The translations under genes were made by a program, and so were the position numbers. From contig JAGBKB010000016.1 in the NCBI GenBank assembly GCA_017934175.1, forward strand, positions 1 to 64,000: 64,000 nt of DNA. The letters are read 5' to 3'. Origin of the DNA: Lachnospiraceae bacterium. Lineage in GTDB: Bacteria > Bacillota > Clostridia > Lachnospirales > Lachnospiraceae. The notes beneath the pieces are model-generated. The model was not told where the DNA came from, made no database searches, and saw only the letters and a list, made by a program, of their open reading frames with translations. Below, piece after piece: positions 56,501-63,824 of this stretch. Position 1 is the stretch's first letter. Each line of letters begins with the position of its first letter.

Positions 56501-59046
56501 GTCATGGTATAGCAACAAGTACTGAGATATTAAGAAATAATAATCTAAATGTCTTACCAGATATTAAAGAATCTGATGGAACTGATGTATTAGGTTATAC
56601 ATTAACTGACTGGTATTATAATGAAAACTTAACTGGTTCAAATGTAACTACACTTGATATATTTACTGAACCAAAAACTTTATATGCTAAATGGAATGAA
56701 AATAATTATAAAGTTATACTTCATGTAAATAATGGAACATTTGATTATGACGATTCAGGATTTTCTCTAAATAGTGATAGTAATTATGAAAAGGGTAGAA
56801 ATTATACAAATGAGTTAGTGCTTCCAAGTAGTGATAAGTTTAGTAAAACTGGCTATACTTTTGGAGGATTTTTCCCAAGTGATGGAACTGGTGGAGAATG
56901 GGGAGAACAAATTTCAAGTATACCATCAAATACTAACGAAGATATAGATGTATATGTTAAGTGGATAGATAAAATATACAATATAACATATATTAAAAAT
57001 GGCGGAGAGTGGACTAACCCAAGTTATGAAGATACAGTGACAAGAAAGTATAGTGAAACAACTACTTTAAGAACAAATATTGAAAAAACTGGATATAGAT
57101 TTGTAGGTTGGTATGAGAATAGTGATTATTCTGGAAGTCCAATTCATGACATATTAGCAAATACTGGTGAACATAAAACACTTTATGCAAAATGGGTTCC
57201 AAAGACCTATGAAGTAACATTAAATATAAACGGAGGAAGTTTTCCAGAAGGTAGTAATATTACAACATATACTTTTGGCGATAGTATAGTTCTTCCTACA
57301 AATGTAACAAAAGTTGGATATGTGTTTAAAGGTTGGTGGGATAGAGATGGAAGTGCTGATGAAGATTGGGGAAATCAAAAAACTGAAATCTATCCAACTG
57401 AAAATGGCAATATAACTTGTTATGCAAGATGGGCAGAAAGTATAACAGTATCTTTTGATTTTAATCAAGGAATACAACCAAGTGATGATATCATCCAAAA
57501 TAGACCAAGTAATATTGAAGTTGCAGATGGCGATAATTTATTGAGTATAAAACCAACTATCAATCCAACTGCACCTAACTATAGATTTGATGGATGGTAT
57601 AATTGGAATAGCACCGATTTTGGAGAGCCATTTAATTTTAATCAAAATATTAATGAAAATATAACTATTTATGCTAAATGGGTCGATGCTGTAACTACCA
57701 AACAAATCACTTTTAATTTAAGACCAGATAATGCTATATCACCAGATACAATTGCCACAATTGAAAATAATCCAAGTGACCAATATATAGCAGTAGGATA
57801 TTATGCAGTTAAACCGATAGACCCAACATCTACTGGATATAGATTTGTAGATTGGTATGACAGTTATAATTCAGAAAGTGGTGAATATGGAGATGTTTAT
57901 CGATTTGATACCGAAATAACTGATGAAACTCCAAATGTAAAAACTTTATACGCTAAATGGGAAGAGATATCTTACACTATTACATTTAATAAAAATGGTG
58001 GCGAATGGACTAATGACCAAACAGATACAGTTCAAAGAAAATACACTGAAGCATTAGATATTGAAAATTCAATAACTCCTAATATTAGAAAAACAGGATG
58101 GACTTTTAGTGGATGGTTTGATAATGAAAACTTTGCAGAAAGCGAAATGACAAATATTGAAGTAAACAATGATAATGCAAAGAATATAACTCTATATGCA
58201 AAATGGACAAGAGACACTGGAACTAAAACAATAATTCTTTATAGTGATAAACCAAATGGAACTATTTTTGAAAAATCATTTGTAGCAAGCGATACTGAAC
58301 AAGTTATTGGCAATAATATTTTTACAAAGAGCGGATATACATTTAAACAATGGGAAGATGGCAATGCTACAGTATTTACAAGTGCAAATGATTTAGCAGA
58401 TGGAAGTATACTCTATGCAATTTGGACTCAAAATGTAATCCCACCTGCACCTGCCCCAACACCATATTATCCACCATCAGGTGGCGGTGGTAGTAGAGGT
58501 GGTGGCGGAGGCGGCGGTGGAGGAGGTGGAGGAGGTGGTGGTGGCACCATAGCAAGAAATGGTAATACAAATGTATTAAATCCATTAAATAATGCAAATA
58601 CAAATAACACTAATAATGCAAATAATACTACAAAAATCACTTACAATAAAACTATAAAAACTTCTGTTGATAGTGATAAAACAAATTGGGTAAAAGATAC
58701 TGCAACTGGAACTTGGAAACTTGAAACAAATCACGGAACATATGCAAAAGATGGATTCTATCTTATGAATAATATTATTAAAATTGATAATAATATGAAT
58801 AAGATTACAACCGATACATATTACTTTAATTCAAATGGTAATATGGTTACTGGATGGGTTCAAACTGCTGATAGTAAATGGTTCTTCTTTGAAAATGAGA
58901 AGAATGGAAACGAAGGCAAGATGGCTCTTGGTTGGAAAAAAGTATCTAATGAATATTATTATTTTACTAAAGATGGAAGTATGCTTACAAATGGACTTAC
59001 TCCAGATGGCTATATTGTTGGCAGTGATGGAGCATATATACAATAA
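50569..59046 (+). CDS. Giant surface protein with duplicated Cys/His-beta-helix domains, 16 InlB-like repeats, polyGly and wall-binding repeats
   Basis: A 2825-residue secreted protein. Signal peptide about 1-28 (MKRIQKT, cut near TLAES). Residues 29-245 are acidic Glu/Asn/Thr/Ser-rich. Two modules starting HKICGTGICSHH (about 260) and HKVCGISDDCPH (about 850) are each followed by Asn-rich beta-helix-like sequence. Residues about 1320-2625 hold 16 InlB/Listeria-Bacteroides repeats, mostly ending YAKW. A 16-glycine run is at 2644-2659, and choline-binding-like repeats end the protein (NGNMVTGWVQ, KWFFFEN). AAGGAG precedes the ATG. It stands alone between a promoter and a terminator. An adhesin or scaffold role is inferred. 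Confidence 0.82.
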   Translation: MKRIQKTISVVLILSLIFNMSGIITLAESNNFFDDVETTEDEIKNYYEEDLIESTENTETFIKETKETVENISLENNESVNDSITESSNGVEDDSETINLNDEEINNIIEPENYESLVSTDSDIDFDDEEINNDYLEEEPEEDPTTTVSSDNNEFTTLNDNSIETNETTTTNNETSTSVVIESEQSIVLIASESDTNNIEDEVLDENIQESISTLSEIDISENVELLNISTKSEALLNLELEIATISTTNSNNLFGSLHEHKICGTGICSHHTNITGISSHEQSITWHPLNIDNINDTLYDSGNTANRFYLNNGDISIDRAINREVYICTNGNNISISVPIINNIHITNCSNNISNIISADVLSKGKIEVFGKINNENTNNINITLNKNLIRNESGTPYNHYFQNVDIGGTINSNPDSTSYNNYHDIIYGKKTTVTFNNTNFNFENYRIFINNVSGGTGKYNFIDSTIKCSAPRLGVSANNDGMFFANSESTINFYGNNLFDSINLYHRPIFGNKGLNWTMNIMSGTTTMRGLSNITTNSTDGDIYYADSFEVGNILPYKGSFNIEESATFEFKNNMFGTAWQGIFFPKNNKILGNMFITNNQTNFHHQTETNNDETKHMGSILYLKANDSKLNIGSGKIIIKDNKYIKDSSVGNDTWPEDKFSGIYVEDGNNGPIFDLVDENKINPNNYIENIRFGINFDNKTIVEDWDNYKYPGYENVPYYMDIFKPCVNWFPADSSLAYTPKKIDNVYENGVGKIKICEINNNDKINVYFKDKNNNTIEIDGQTYKEIINKSKISTPSFPKRFGTLEGVYKNYNQTFSNRWNFETDRVFNQTQELFLYVNFIPLQNHSSHKVCGISDDCPHTFGELGAHTNISWEPLDSTMPLPKQGNYYLCENYVLNYNNLEEVHITGDLNICLNGYNFIMKKRAPFANTNENCSIRITNCKNITSTIINYEDDNNTSNHGFLTNQTEIYGVNKNIIMNTHQLASVRNNQNFYYNDCELNAPSVYCNTGLLYSLVNNQGTVTFENCILNLAEEYPNQLIYNQDQVVKFTHNNPNINLINTEIKGYTYNDSESMFGTGEHNFYGICTISDCNIGNSSIFDGKNIFKEGSNVNIINNYVANIFEQEFVSNDNIVFEDNSTLNIENNKIKRNNSDQKQSIIAVNTYYFELKGNLIIINNKFINSNNETNNVSALYVDYTDNTNYGKINIGNGYIKVSDNKVYIDDGNTESSTQHCYQLYSNCDSNNTPIFSQLNGTVFNNETLINGVAFNNSNNTGIGIIIKENTTNISNFIVDPSYSNLMVRLDADGEDIVIHNIVKKYNITFDTNGGVGEYQDMTNLQVDTAYQLPSNIPTKVGYVFRCWCATSSFTDYDHIHDADNGCYISSIIINNDEVSEDSEFITLYAIYQPITYTIDYDTDGGIIFDSGGNEVSSPSFIKTYGTPYQSALKTPSKTGHTFLGWYRKQGNSFTAVYNKNTDAIFTTEHRILAKWKPNKYYIAFEVSSHSNIVDTIIKTYGATLSNLPEPIQEPDNLEHKDYIFDGWYKDSDYAVPYDGTTELNIIENDAVNTIYAKWKVKVTFDLCGKGTFSDASEQYKEVDLGAQIVTLPSIDNIDGYSFRGWYDNAEYSGNPISEDYPVDAPKTFYAKWTLNEYYIQFNLNDVPGTNIDRIIKTYGTNITLPKATPNNINDYVFDGWFTNQDLSEENRYNGTTDYLDGRYTLDLYAKWKYRVSINMMGHGSRPGGYNENNYYYKNTVLQLSTPSSITGYIFDGWWTTDDYQDDTKVLNNNYIVSEQPNTLYAKWNSINYNIIYDTDGGTFNGVVPQDADGNYYFTKIYGTEYQSTLETPSKTGHTFLGWYRKQGNSFTVLYNKNTDAIYPTEHRILAKWATHSYIIRYSLGGVNATAPDSITKTYGIPIESDKIKNPTNIPDGYTFDGWFRDTELQNEWTGDEDLATINGTQVDVHAKWRINISFNPKGHGIATSTEILRNNNLNVLPDIKESDGTDVLGYTLTDWYYNENLTGSNVTTLDIFTEPKTLYAKWNENNYKVILHVNNGTFDYDDSGFSLNSDSNYEKGRNYTNELVLPSSDKFSKTGYTFGGFFPSDGTGGEWGEQISSIPSNTNEDIDVYVKWIDKIYNITYIKNGGEWTNPSYEDTVTRKYSETTTLRTNIEKTGYRFVGWYENSDYSGSPIHDILANTGEHKTLYAKWVPKTYEVTLNINGGSFPEGSNITTYTFGDSIVLPTNVTKVGYVFKGWWDRDGSADEDWGNQKTEIYPTENGNITCYARWAESITVSFDFNQGIQPSDDIIQNRPSNIEVADGDNLLSIKPTINPTAPNYRFDGWYNWNSTDFGEPFNFNQNINENITIYAKWVDAVTTKQITFNLRPDNAISPDTIATIENNPSDQYIAVGYYAVKPIDPTSTGYRFVDWYDSYNSESGEYGDVYRFDTEITDETPNVKTLYAKWEEISYTITFNKNGGEWTNDQTDTVQRKYTEALDIENSITPNIRKTGWTFSGWFDNENFAESEMTNIEVNNDNAKNITLYAKWTRDTGTKTIILYSDKPNGTIFEKSFVASDTEQVIGNNIFTKSGYTFKQWEDGNATVFTSANDLADGSILYAIWTQNVIPPAPAPTPYYPPSGGGGSRGGGGGGGGGGGGGGGGTIARNGNTNVLNPLNNANTNNTNNANNTTKITYNKTIKTSVDSDKTNWVKDTATGTWKLETNHGTYAKDGFYLMNNIIKIDNNMNKITTDTYYFNSNGNMVTGWVQTADSKWFFFENEKNGNEGKMALGWKKVSNEYYYFTKDGSMLTNGLTPDGYIVGSDGAYIQ
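54530..58430 (+). repeat. Array of 16 InlB/Listeria-Bacteroides-type protein repeats
   Basis: Units of about 70-85 codons share F-D/N-x-N-G-G near the start, a GY-x-F-x-G-W centre and a YAKW or similar end. I count 16 by their ends (YAIY, LAKW, YAKW, HAKW, YVKW, YARW, YAIW variants). Most units have diverged strongly at the DNA level, except the pair described at 54914 and 56105. In the family these fold as small ubiquitin-like beta domains in cell-surface proteins. Confidence 0.88.
54914..54979 (+). repeat. 66-base perfect direct repeat (second copy at 56105-56170)
   Basis: The stretch encoding TPSKTGHTFLGWYRKQGNSFT is identical at DNA level at 54914-54979 and 56105-56170, an offset of 1191 bases. 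Similarity continues on both sides through most of one InlB unit (ending CATAGAATATTGGCTAAATGG in both). This points to recent duplication or gene conversion within the array. Confidence 0.93.
58498..58545 (+). repeat. Polyglycine run (16 Gly codons)
   Basis: Sixteen mixed GGT/GGC/GGA glycine codons with no GGG, preceded by four Gly, Ser and Arg. It sits between the InlB array and the wall-binding repeats, the same place as in the 2337- and 1848-aa proteins. Confidence 0.95.
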
Positions 59047-59065
59047 TTTATACATAGTAGTTTTA

Positions 59066-59095
59066 AAAGTGGTAGACTAATCTCTACCACTTTTT
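59066..59095 (+). terminator. Terminator of the 2825-aa surface protein gene
   Basis: An 11-bp stem AAAGTGGTAGA/TCTACCACTTT with loop CTAATC, followed by T residues. Its T tract overlaps the -35 element of the der promoter. Confidence 0.92.
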
Positions 59096-59122
59096 GATTT
59101 TTTTAGCATTTAATGATATAAT
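59094..59122 (+). promoter_or_regulatory. Promoter of der, directly adjoining the ATG
   Basis: TTGATT (59094-59099), a 17-base spacer, TATAAT (59117-59122). Six bases (AAAAAT) separate the -10 element from the ATG at 59129, so the transcript should begin at or next to that ATG. Confidence 0.75.
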
Positions 59123-59128
59123 AAAAAT

Positions 59129-60451
59129 ATGTGAGAAAATGTAGTAGCAATAGTAGGTAGACCAAATGTAGGAAAAAGTACATTATTTAACTATATTGCA
59201 AATAGTAAAATATCAATAGTTTCTGATAAACCAGGAGTTACAAGAGACAGAATATATGCTGATTGTAACTGGTTAAATTTTAATTTTAAACTTATAGATA
59301 CAGGTGGAATAGAATTAAAATCAGAAGATAAAATATTTACACATATGAAACAGCAAGTGGATATGGCAATAGATTTATCTGATGTAATAATTTTTGTTGT
59401 TAATTGTAAAGATGGACTTACTGACCTTGATAAAGACATTGCATCATTACTTCGAAAAGTAAATAAGCCTATTGTTCTTTGCATAAATAAAGTTGATAAT
59501 TTTAAAAAGCAAGAGGCTGATACATTTGAGTTTTATGAACTTGGTTTTGACAATGTATATCCAGTTTCTTCAGTTAATAAATCAGGGGTTGGAGATTTAC
59601 TTGATAAAGTCACATCTTATTTTGAGGCAAAAGATGATGAAATAGAAGATAGTAGTAATATAAAAATTGCTATAATAGGTAAGCCAAATGCAGGAAAAAG
59701 TTCCCTTGTAAATAAATTACTTGGCGAAGAGAGAGTTATAGTGTCAGATATTGCAGGAACTACAAGAGATGCAATAGACACTGAGGTTATAAAAGATAAT
59801 ATTAAATATACATTTATAGATACTGCTGGACTGAGAAAAAAATCAACTTTAAAAGACGAAATAGAAATATATAGTTATTTTAGATCTGAAATTGCTATAG
59901 ATAGATGTGATATAGTAATTGTTATGATTGATGGATCAGAAGGCATTACTAAAGGCGATGCAAGTATAGCAGGGCTTGCACACGAAAAAGGTAAAGGCGT
60001 CATAATCGCAGTAAATAAATGGGATATAGTAGACAAAGACGATAAAACAATATATGAGTTTACAAGAAAGATAAAAGAAGAATTTGCTTATATGCCATAT
60101 GCAGAGATAGTATTTATATCTGCCAAAACTGGTAAAAGAGTTGATGAACTATATGACAAGATAAACATAATAAATCAAAACCAAACTTTAAGAGTTCAGA
60201 CTGGAGTATTAAATGAAGTTCTTATAAATGCAATTTCTTTAAATGATACACCGCAAGATAAAGGTAAAAGACTTAAAATATTTTATGTAACTCAAACAGA
60301 TATAAAGCCACCTACGTTTGTATTATTTGTAAATGATATCGAACTTATGCATTTTTCATATCTTCGATATCTTGAAAATAAATTTAGAGAAGCATTTGGA
60401 TTTAATGGAACAAGTATAAAATTTATTTTGAGAGAGAGAAAAGAATCTTGA
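59129..60451 (+). CDS. der: Ribosome-assembly GTPase Der (EngA), with TGA as codon 2
   Basis: Double GTPase needed for 50S maturation. First G domain: VAIVGRPNVGKSTLF (about residues 6-20), DKPGVTRDRIY, DTGG, NKVD. Second: IIGKPNAGKSS (about 182-192), GTTRDAIDT, DTAGLR, NKWD. A C-terminal KH-like domain ends GFNGTSIKFILRERK. Full length needs a start at 59129 (441 codons, as expected for Der), but the second codon is TGA, giving ATG-TGA-GAA-AAT-GTA. The next ATG (59345) would remove the whole first P-loop. No Shine-Dalgarno site is present and the promoter suggests a leaderless mRNA. Sequence error, unusual initiation or readthrough are all possible. Confidence 0.9.
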
Positions 60452-60476
60452 CAACATTCAGTATATATAGTAAAAT
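60448..60476 (+). promoter_or_regulatory. Promoter of the ttcA-like gene, overlapping the der stop
   Basis: Consensus TTGACA (60448-60453) contains the der TGA stop; after a 17-base spacer comes TAAAAT (60471-60476). Start expected near 60483, within the inverted repeat that follows. Confidence 0.7.
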
Positions 60477-60480
60477 ATAT

Positions 60481-60510
60481 CTATTCGCGAAACAATAGTT
60501 TAACGAATAG
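60481..60510 (+). repeat. Inverted repeat at the expected transcript start
   Basis: CTATTCG (60481-60487) and CGAATAG (60504-60510) form a perfect 7-bp inverted repeat with a 16-base centre. Placed just after the -10 element, it could be an operator or a 5' hairpin. No regulator is known. Confidence 0.45.
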
Positions 60511-60539
60511 TTTTAAAAGCGAACTTAATAAAGGTGAAT

Positions 60540-61253
60540 ATGGACTTACAACAAATACTGTCATTAACAAGAAAATGTATTGATAAGTACAATTTAATAG
60601 AAAATGGAGACAAAATTGCTGTTTCTTGCTCTGGAGGAAAAGATTCTCTTACTTTAGCAGTTGCTCTAAATGCTTTAAAACGCTTTTATCCGCATCAATT
60701 TGATATTAAGGTAGTTTCTGTTGACCCTGGGTTTAAAAACATCAATTTTGACGATTTAGAGCGTTTTTTTAATGAACTTAATATAGAGTTTCATGTAATT
60801 AAGACAGATATTGCTGAAATTGTATTTAATATTAGAAAAGAATCAAATCCATGTGCACTATGTTCAAAGATGCGTAAAGGCGCTATAAATCCTTATATAA
60901 AGTCAATTGGATGTAATAAAATTGCTCTTGGACATAATAAAGATGATTTAATAGAAACTATGCTTATGTCTCTTATCTATGAAGGTCGAATTAATACATT
61001 TAAGCCTATGTCATATCTTGATAGAACTGATGTAACTGTTATTAGGCCACTTTTATTTATAGATGAAATAGATATAAAAGGATTTGCAAATGCTTACCCA
61101 TTGCCAGTTATAAAGTCTCCTTGTCCTGCAGATGGAAATACAAAAAGGGAATATGCTAAAAAGCTAATGCTAAATCTCGATAAAGAAAATAAAGGAGCAA
61201 AAAAATCATTATTTAATGCTTGTTTAATGTATTTAGATAAAAAAATAATATAG
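60540..61253 (+). CDS. TtcA-family tRNA-thiolation ATP-pyrophosphatase
   Basis: A PP-loop enzyme of the tRNA 2-thiocytidine type. It shows the PP-loop AVSCSGGKDSLTLAVAL, the CALCSKMRKGAI CxxC pair and a third cysteine in KSPCPADGN, matching the iron-sulfur ligands of TtcA, plus GHNKDDLIETMLMSLIYEGRI. It adenylates a target base before sulfur transfer. ATG 60540 with AAGG 5 bases upstream is preferred to GTG 60534. The protein is 237 aa. Substrate base is inferred only. Confidence 0.88.
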   Translation: MDLQQILSLTRKCIDKYNLIENGDKIAVSCSGGKDSLTLAVALNALKRFYPHQFDIKVVSVDPGFKNINFDDLERFFNELNIEFHVIKTDIAEIVFNIRKESNPCALCSKMRKGAINPYIKSIGCNKIALGHNKDDLIETMLMSLIYEGRINTFKPMSYLDRTDVTVIRPLLFIDEIDIKGFANAYPLPVIKSPCPADGNTKREYAKKLMLNLDKENKGAKKSLFNACLMYLDKKII

Positions 61254-61256
61254 TTT

Positions 61257-62300
61257 ATGAATTATTATGACGAGAAAGAAAAAGAAAATACACTTAAGAT
61301 TAGAGAACTAATTAGTTCTCTCCCATTTTTTTGCAAAGATTTTTTTAGAAGTATTGAACCACGGACTACTTCTAAAACAAGGATTGCTTATTGTTATGAT
61401 TTACAAGTTTTCTTTTCTTTTTTAAAAAATAACAATCCTGAACTTAAAAAAAGAGAAATAGTGCTTTCTGATTTAGATTCAATATCATTTATTGATTTAG
61501 AAGAATATATGGAATATCTAAAGTATTATAAAGATAAGAACAATTTAGAGATTTCTAATTCAAATGTAGGCATAAAAAGAAAAATTGCTACTCTTCGTAC
61601 ATTTTATAAATATTATTATTATAATAATTTGATTACTACAAACCCTGCTGCTAAAGTAAGTTTGCCAAAACTTAGAGATAAAGAAATTATAAGGCTTGAT
61701 GTAAATGAAGTTGCTGATTTTCTTGATTCAGTTGAAAGCGGAGAAAAATTATCTAAACGAGAACAAAAATTTCACGATAAGACAAAATTACGTGACCTTG
61801 CTATGTTGACACTTTTATTAGGCACTGGCATAAGAGTTTCTGAATGTGTAGGTATTAATCTATCAGATGTTGATATAAAAAATACTGCAATTAAAATCAA
61901 AAGAAAAGGTGCGAAAGAAGCAATAATATATTTTAGCGATGAAGTTCTAAAACCTATAAGTGAATATATTGAGTATAGGAAAACAATAGAAAATGTTGAT
62001 GAAAAAAATGCCGATGCACTTTTCTTGTCTCTTCAGAATAAAAGAATAACTGCAAGGGCTGTGGAAAAATTAGTTAAAAAATATGCTGAAAAAGTTACTC
62101 CACTTAAACATATAACTCCACACAAGTTAAGAAGTACATTTGGAACAAATCTATATCAAGAAACTGATGACATATATCTTGTAGCATCTGTGCTTGGACA
62201 TAATGATGTAAATACTACTAAAAAGCATTATGCTGCTATAGAAGATACTAAAAAAAGATTATCAAGAAATATAGTCAAATTAAGAGATGAAAAAAAATAA
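61257..62300 (+). CDS. Tyrosine recombinase, XerS/XerC-like
   Basis: A 347-aa site-specific recombinase. The N-terminal SAM-like DNA-binding domain covers about 1-130 (TTSKTRIAYCYDLQVFFSFL). The catalytic domain has Arg in LGTGIRVSECVGI, Lys in IKIKRKGAKEA, HKLRSTFG (His and Arg), LGHND (His) and the nucleophile Tyr in KKHYAAI. The size is nearer to single-recombinase XerS proteins (about 355 aa) than XerC/D (about 300). In a chromosomal housekeeping setting a role in dimer resolution is plausible. It begins 3 bases after the ttcA-like gene. Confidence 0.9.
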   Translation: MNYYDEKEKENTLKIRELISSLPFFCKDFFRSIEPRTTSKTRIAYCYDLQVFFSFLKNNNPELKKREIVLSDLDSISFIDLEEYMEYLKYYKDKNNLEISNSNVGIKRKIATLRTFYKYYYYNNLITTNPAAKVSLPKLRDKEIIRLDVNEVADFLDSVESGEKLSKREQKFHDKTKLRDLAMLTLLLGTGIRVSECVGINLSDVDIKNTAIKIKRKGAKEAIIYFSDEVLKPISEYIEYRKTIENVDEKNADALFLSLQNKRITARAVEKLVKKYAEKVTPLKHITPHKLRSTFGTNLYQETDDIYLVASVLGHNDVNTTKKHYAAIEDTKKRLSRNIVKLRDEKK

Positions 62301-62305
62301 TATTA

Positions 62306-63430
62306 TCAATCTTTATAAACTCTTTTAACTCTTGGATTTATATGTGTAAGCAACTCATAATTAAACTCTTTAGTTATTTCACATAACTCATTTAAAGTAA
62401 TATTTTCATTTTTACTATTGCCAATTAATATTACTTCATCTTCTACGCTGCAATCTACATCTGTAACATCTACCATAAGCATATCCATAGTAATTCTTCC
62501 AACTACTCTACATTTTTTATCATTGATTATTACAAATGATTTATTTGAAGCAGACCTTGGATAACCATCTCCGTATCCACACGAAATAGTTGCAATTTTT
62601 GTTTTATCCTTTGTAATATATGTTTTTCCATAAGATATATAAGTATTTTTTTCTACTTCCTTAATATGAATTATTCTTGATTTTAGTTGCATAATAGGCT
62701 TAAAGTCATATTTATTTAATTCATTGTTTGGTAAAATACCATATAATATAATTCCAGGTCTTACCGAAGAATATTTTGTCCCTCTTTTAGTTAATATTCC
62801 TGCAGAATTAGAAATAGAAATGTCTTCATAACTAATATTAATTGAATTAATTTCATCAATAAACTTATCAAATCTTTTTTCTTGTTCATCAGTCCACTTA
62901 ATATTTTCTAAATCATTTAAACTACAATCTGCTACTGGGAAATGAGAAAAGAAACCAAATATTGAAACATTTTTAAAGTTACTAATTTCTTTAATTTTAT
63001 CTAATGAATCATTATTTAATTGAAATCCAATTCTTCCCATTCCAGAATCTATACCAATCTCTAACCTTGCCGTTTTATTAAAAATATATGCAATGTCATT
63101 AATCTTTTTTGCTTGTTCTAATGTTGATATAGTTATTATAAAGTCATTATTAATAGCCTTAAAATAGTCATCTTCAAATATATGACTAATAATTATAATA
63201 TTTTTATTTACACCATTAGTCTTTAGTTGAAGTGCTTCACTTAAACTTGCTACAGCAAATGCTTTTACTAATGGTTCATTTGATAAACATTTAGATATAT
63301 TTACAGCGCCGAGACCATATGCGTTGTCTTTAACCATACAAATAATGCTCTTATTATTTGTAATGTTTTTAATTAAATCTAAATTGTGTTTAAGATTATT
63401 ATATGAAATTTCAACAAATACTCTATCCAT
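62306..63430 (-). CDS. alr: Alanine racemase
   Basis: PLP enzyme that makes D-alanine for peptidoglycan. The 374-aa protein begins MDRVFVEISYNNLKHN, with the PLP lysine in CMVKDNAYGLG, SGMGRIGFQ, SNSAGIL, the SVRPGIILYG region and catalytic Tyr in ISYGKTYIT. The ATG at 63430 is preferred; the frame extends upstream but into rsfS sequence. The start overlaps the end region of rsfS, indicating one transcript. It converges with the recombinase gene, leaving 5 bases between the stops. Confidence 0.95.
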   Translation of the reverse strand: MDRVFVEISYNNLKHNLDLIKNITNNKSIICMVKDNAYGLGAVNISKCLSNEPLVKAFAVASLSEALQLKTNGVNKNIIIISHIFEDDYFKAINNDFIITISTLEQAKKINDIAYIFNKTARLEIGIDSGMGRIGFQLNNDSLDKIKEISNFKNVSIFGFFSHFPVADCSLNDLENIKWTDEQEKRFDKFIDEINSINISYEDISISNSAGILTKRGTKYSSVRPGIILYGILPNNELNKYDFKPIMQLKSRIIHIKEVEKNTYISYGKTYITKDKTKIATISCGYGDGYPRSASNKSFVIINDKKCRVVGRITMDMLMVDVTDVDCSVEDEVILIGNSKNENITLNELCEITKEFNYELLTHINPRVKRVYKD

Positions 63431-63431
63431 A

Positions 63432-63767
63432 TTAAATATTAACCTCTTCTGCATCAGCCCAGAGTTTATCAAGATTATAAAAATCTTTATAGTCATCATC
63501 AAATAAATGAATAACTATGTCATTATAATCTATTAAAACCCATTTACTATGTACTCCTTCTTTGTTTCTTAATGTATAATTGTTTTTATCCATTAAATCA
63601 CATATTTCATCATCAAGAGACTCCACATTTTTTTGTGAAGGCACTGAAACAATAATAAAATAATCAGCAATAATTGATATTTTACTAATATCTAATACTT
63701 TTAAAGTGCTTGTCTTTTTTGTATTTAAAAAATCTATAATTGTTTTTAATTTTTTGTTTTCAATCAT
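63432..63767 (-). CDS. rsfS: Ribosome silencing factor RsfS
   Basis: Binds L14 and blocks 50S-30S joining when nutrients are short. The 111-aa protein has the typical ISIIADYFIIVSVPSQKNVESLDDEI, GVHSKWVLIDYNDIVIHLF and a DLDKLW-like end (YNLDKLWADAE). It follows yqeK, the usual nadD-yqeK-rsfS order. The nearest strong AAAAAAGGAGAA site lies about 50 bases before the ATG, too far to serve it directly. Confidence 0.95.
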   Translation of the reverse strand: MIENKKLKTIIDFLNTKKTSTLKVLDISKISIIADYFIIVSVPSQKNVESLDDEICDLMDKNNYTLRNKEGVHSKWVLIDYNDIVIHLFDDDYKDFYNLDKLWADAEEVNI

Positions 63768-63824
63768 TATAATTTATAATATATATTATTTATCTTAAAT
63801 AAATATATAATTCTCCTTTTTTAA
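63768..63824 (-). other. AT-only spacer with an imperfect inverted repeat, between yqeK and rsfS
   Basis: Just after the yqeK stop the minus strand has AAAAAAGGAG, then an AT-rich imperfect palindrome (ATATATTTATTT with AAATAATATAT). The rsfS ATG follows about 50 bases after the GGAG. A hairpin could bring the site near the ATG, but base composition alone can produce such pairing. Confidence 0.3.

Noticed and set aside
54530..58430. CRISPR or DNA satellite array
   Set aside because: The periodicity is at protein level (InlB-type repeats of about 70-85 codons) within one open frame; spacing and sequence do not fit CRISPR.
58376..58603. Minus-strand frame opposite the third polyglycine run
   Set aside because: Its His/Leu-rich product is an artefact of the reverse complement of glycine and proline codons.
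59129..59134. Reassignment of TGA to a sense codon as explanation for der
   Set aside because: TGA ends nadE, the cvfB-like gene and der itself, Trp is encoded by TGG throughout, and no other gene has an internal TGA.
61257..62300. Tyrosine recombinase as mark of an integrated mobile element
   Set aside because: No att-like repeats, excisionase, phage or conjugation genes nearby; neighbours are housekeeping genes, so a chromosomal Xer role is more likely.
63431..63502. N-terminal extension of alr to 63502
   Set aside because: The extra 24 codons lie in the rsfS gene in another frame; family alignment starts at MDRVFVEIS.
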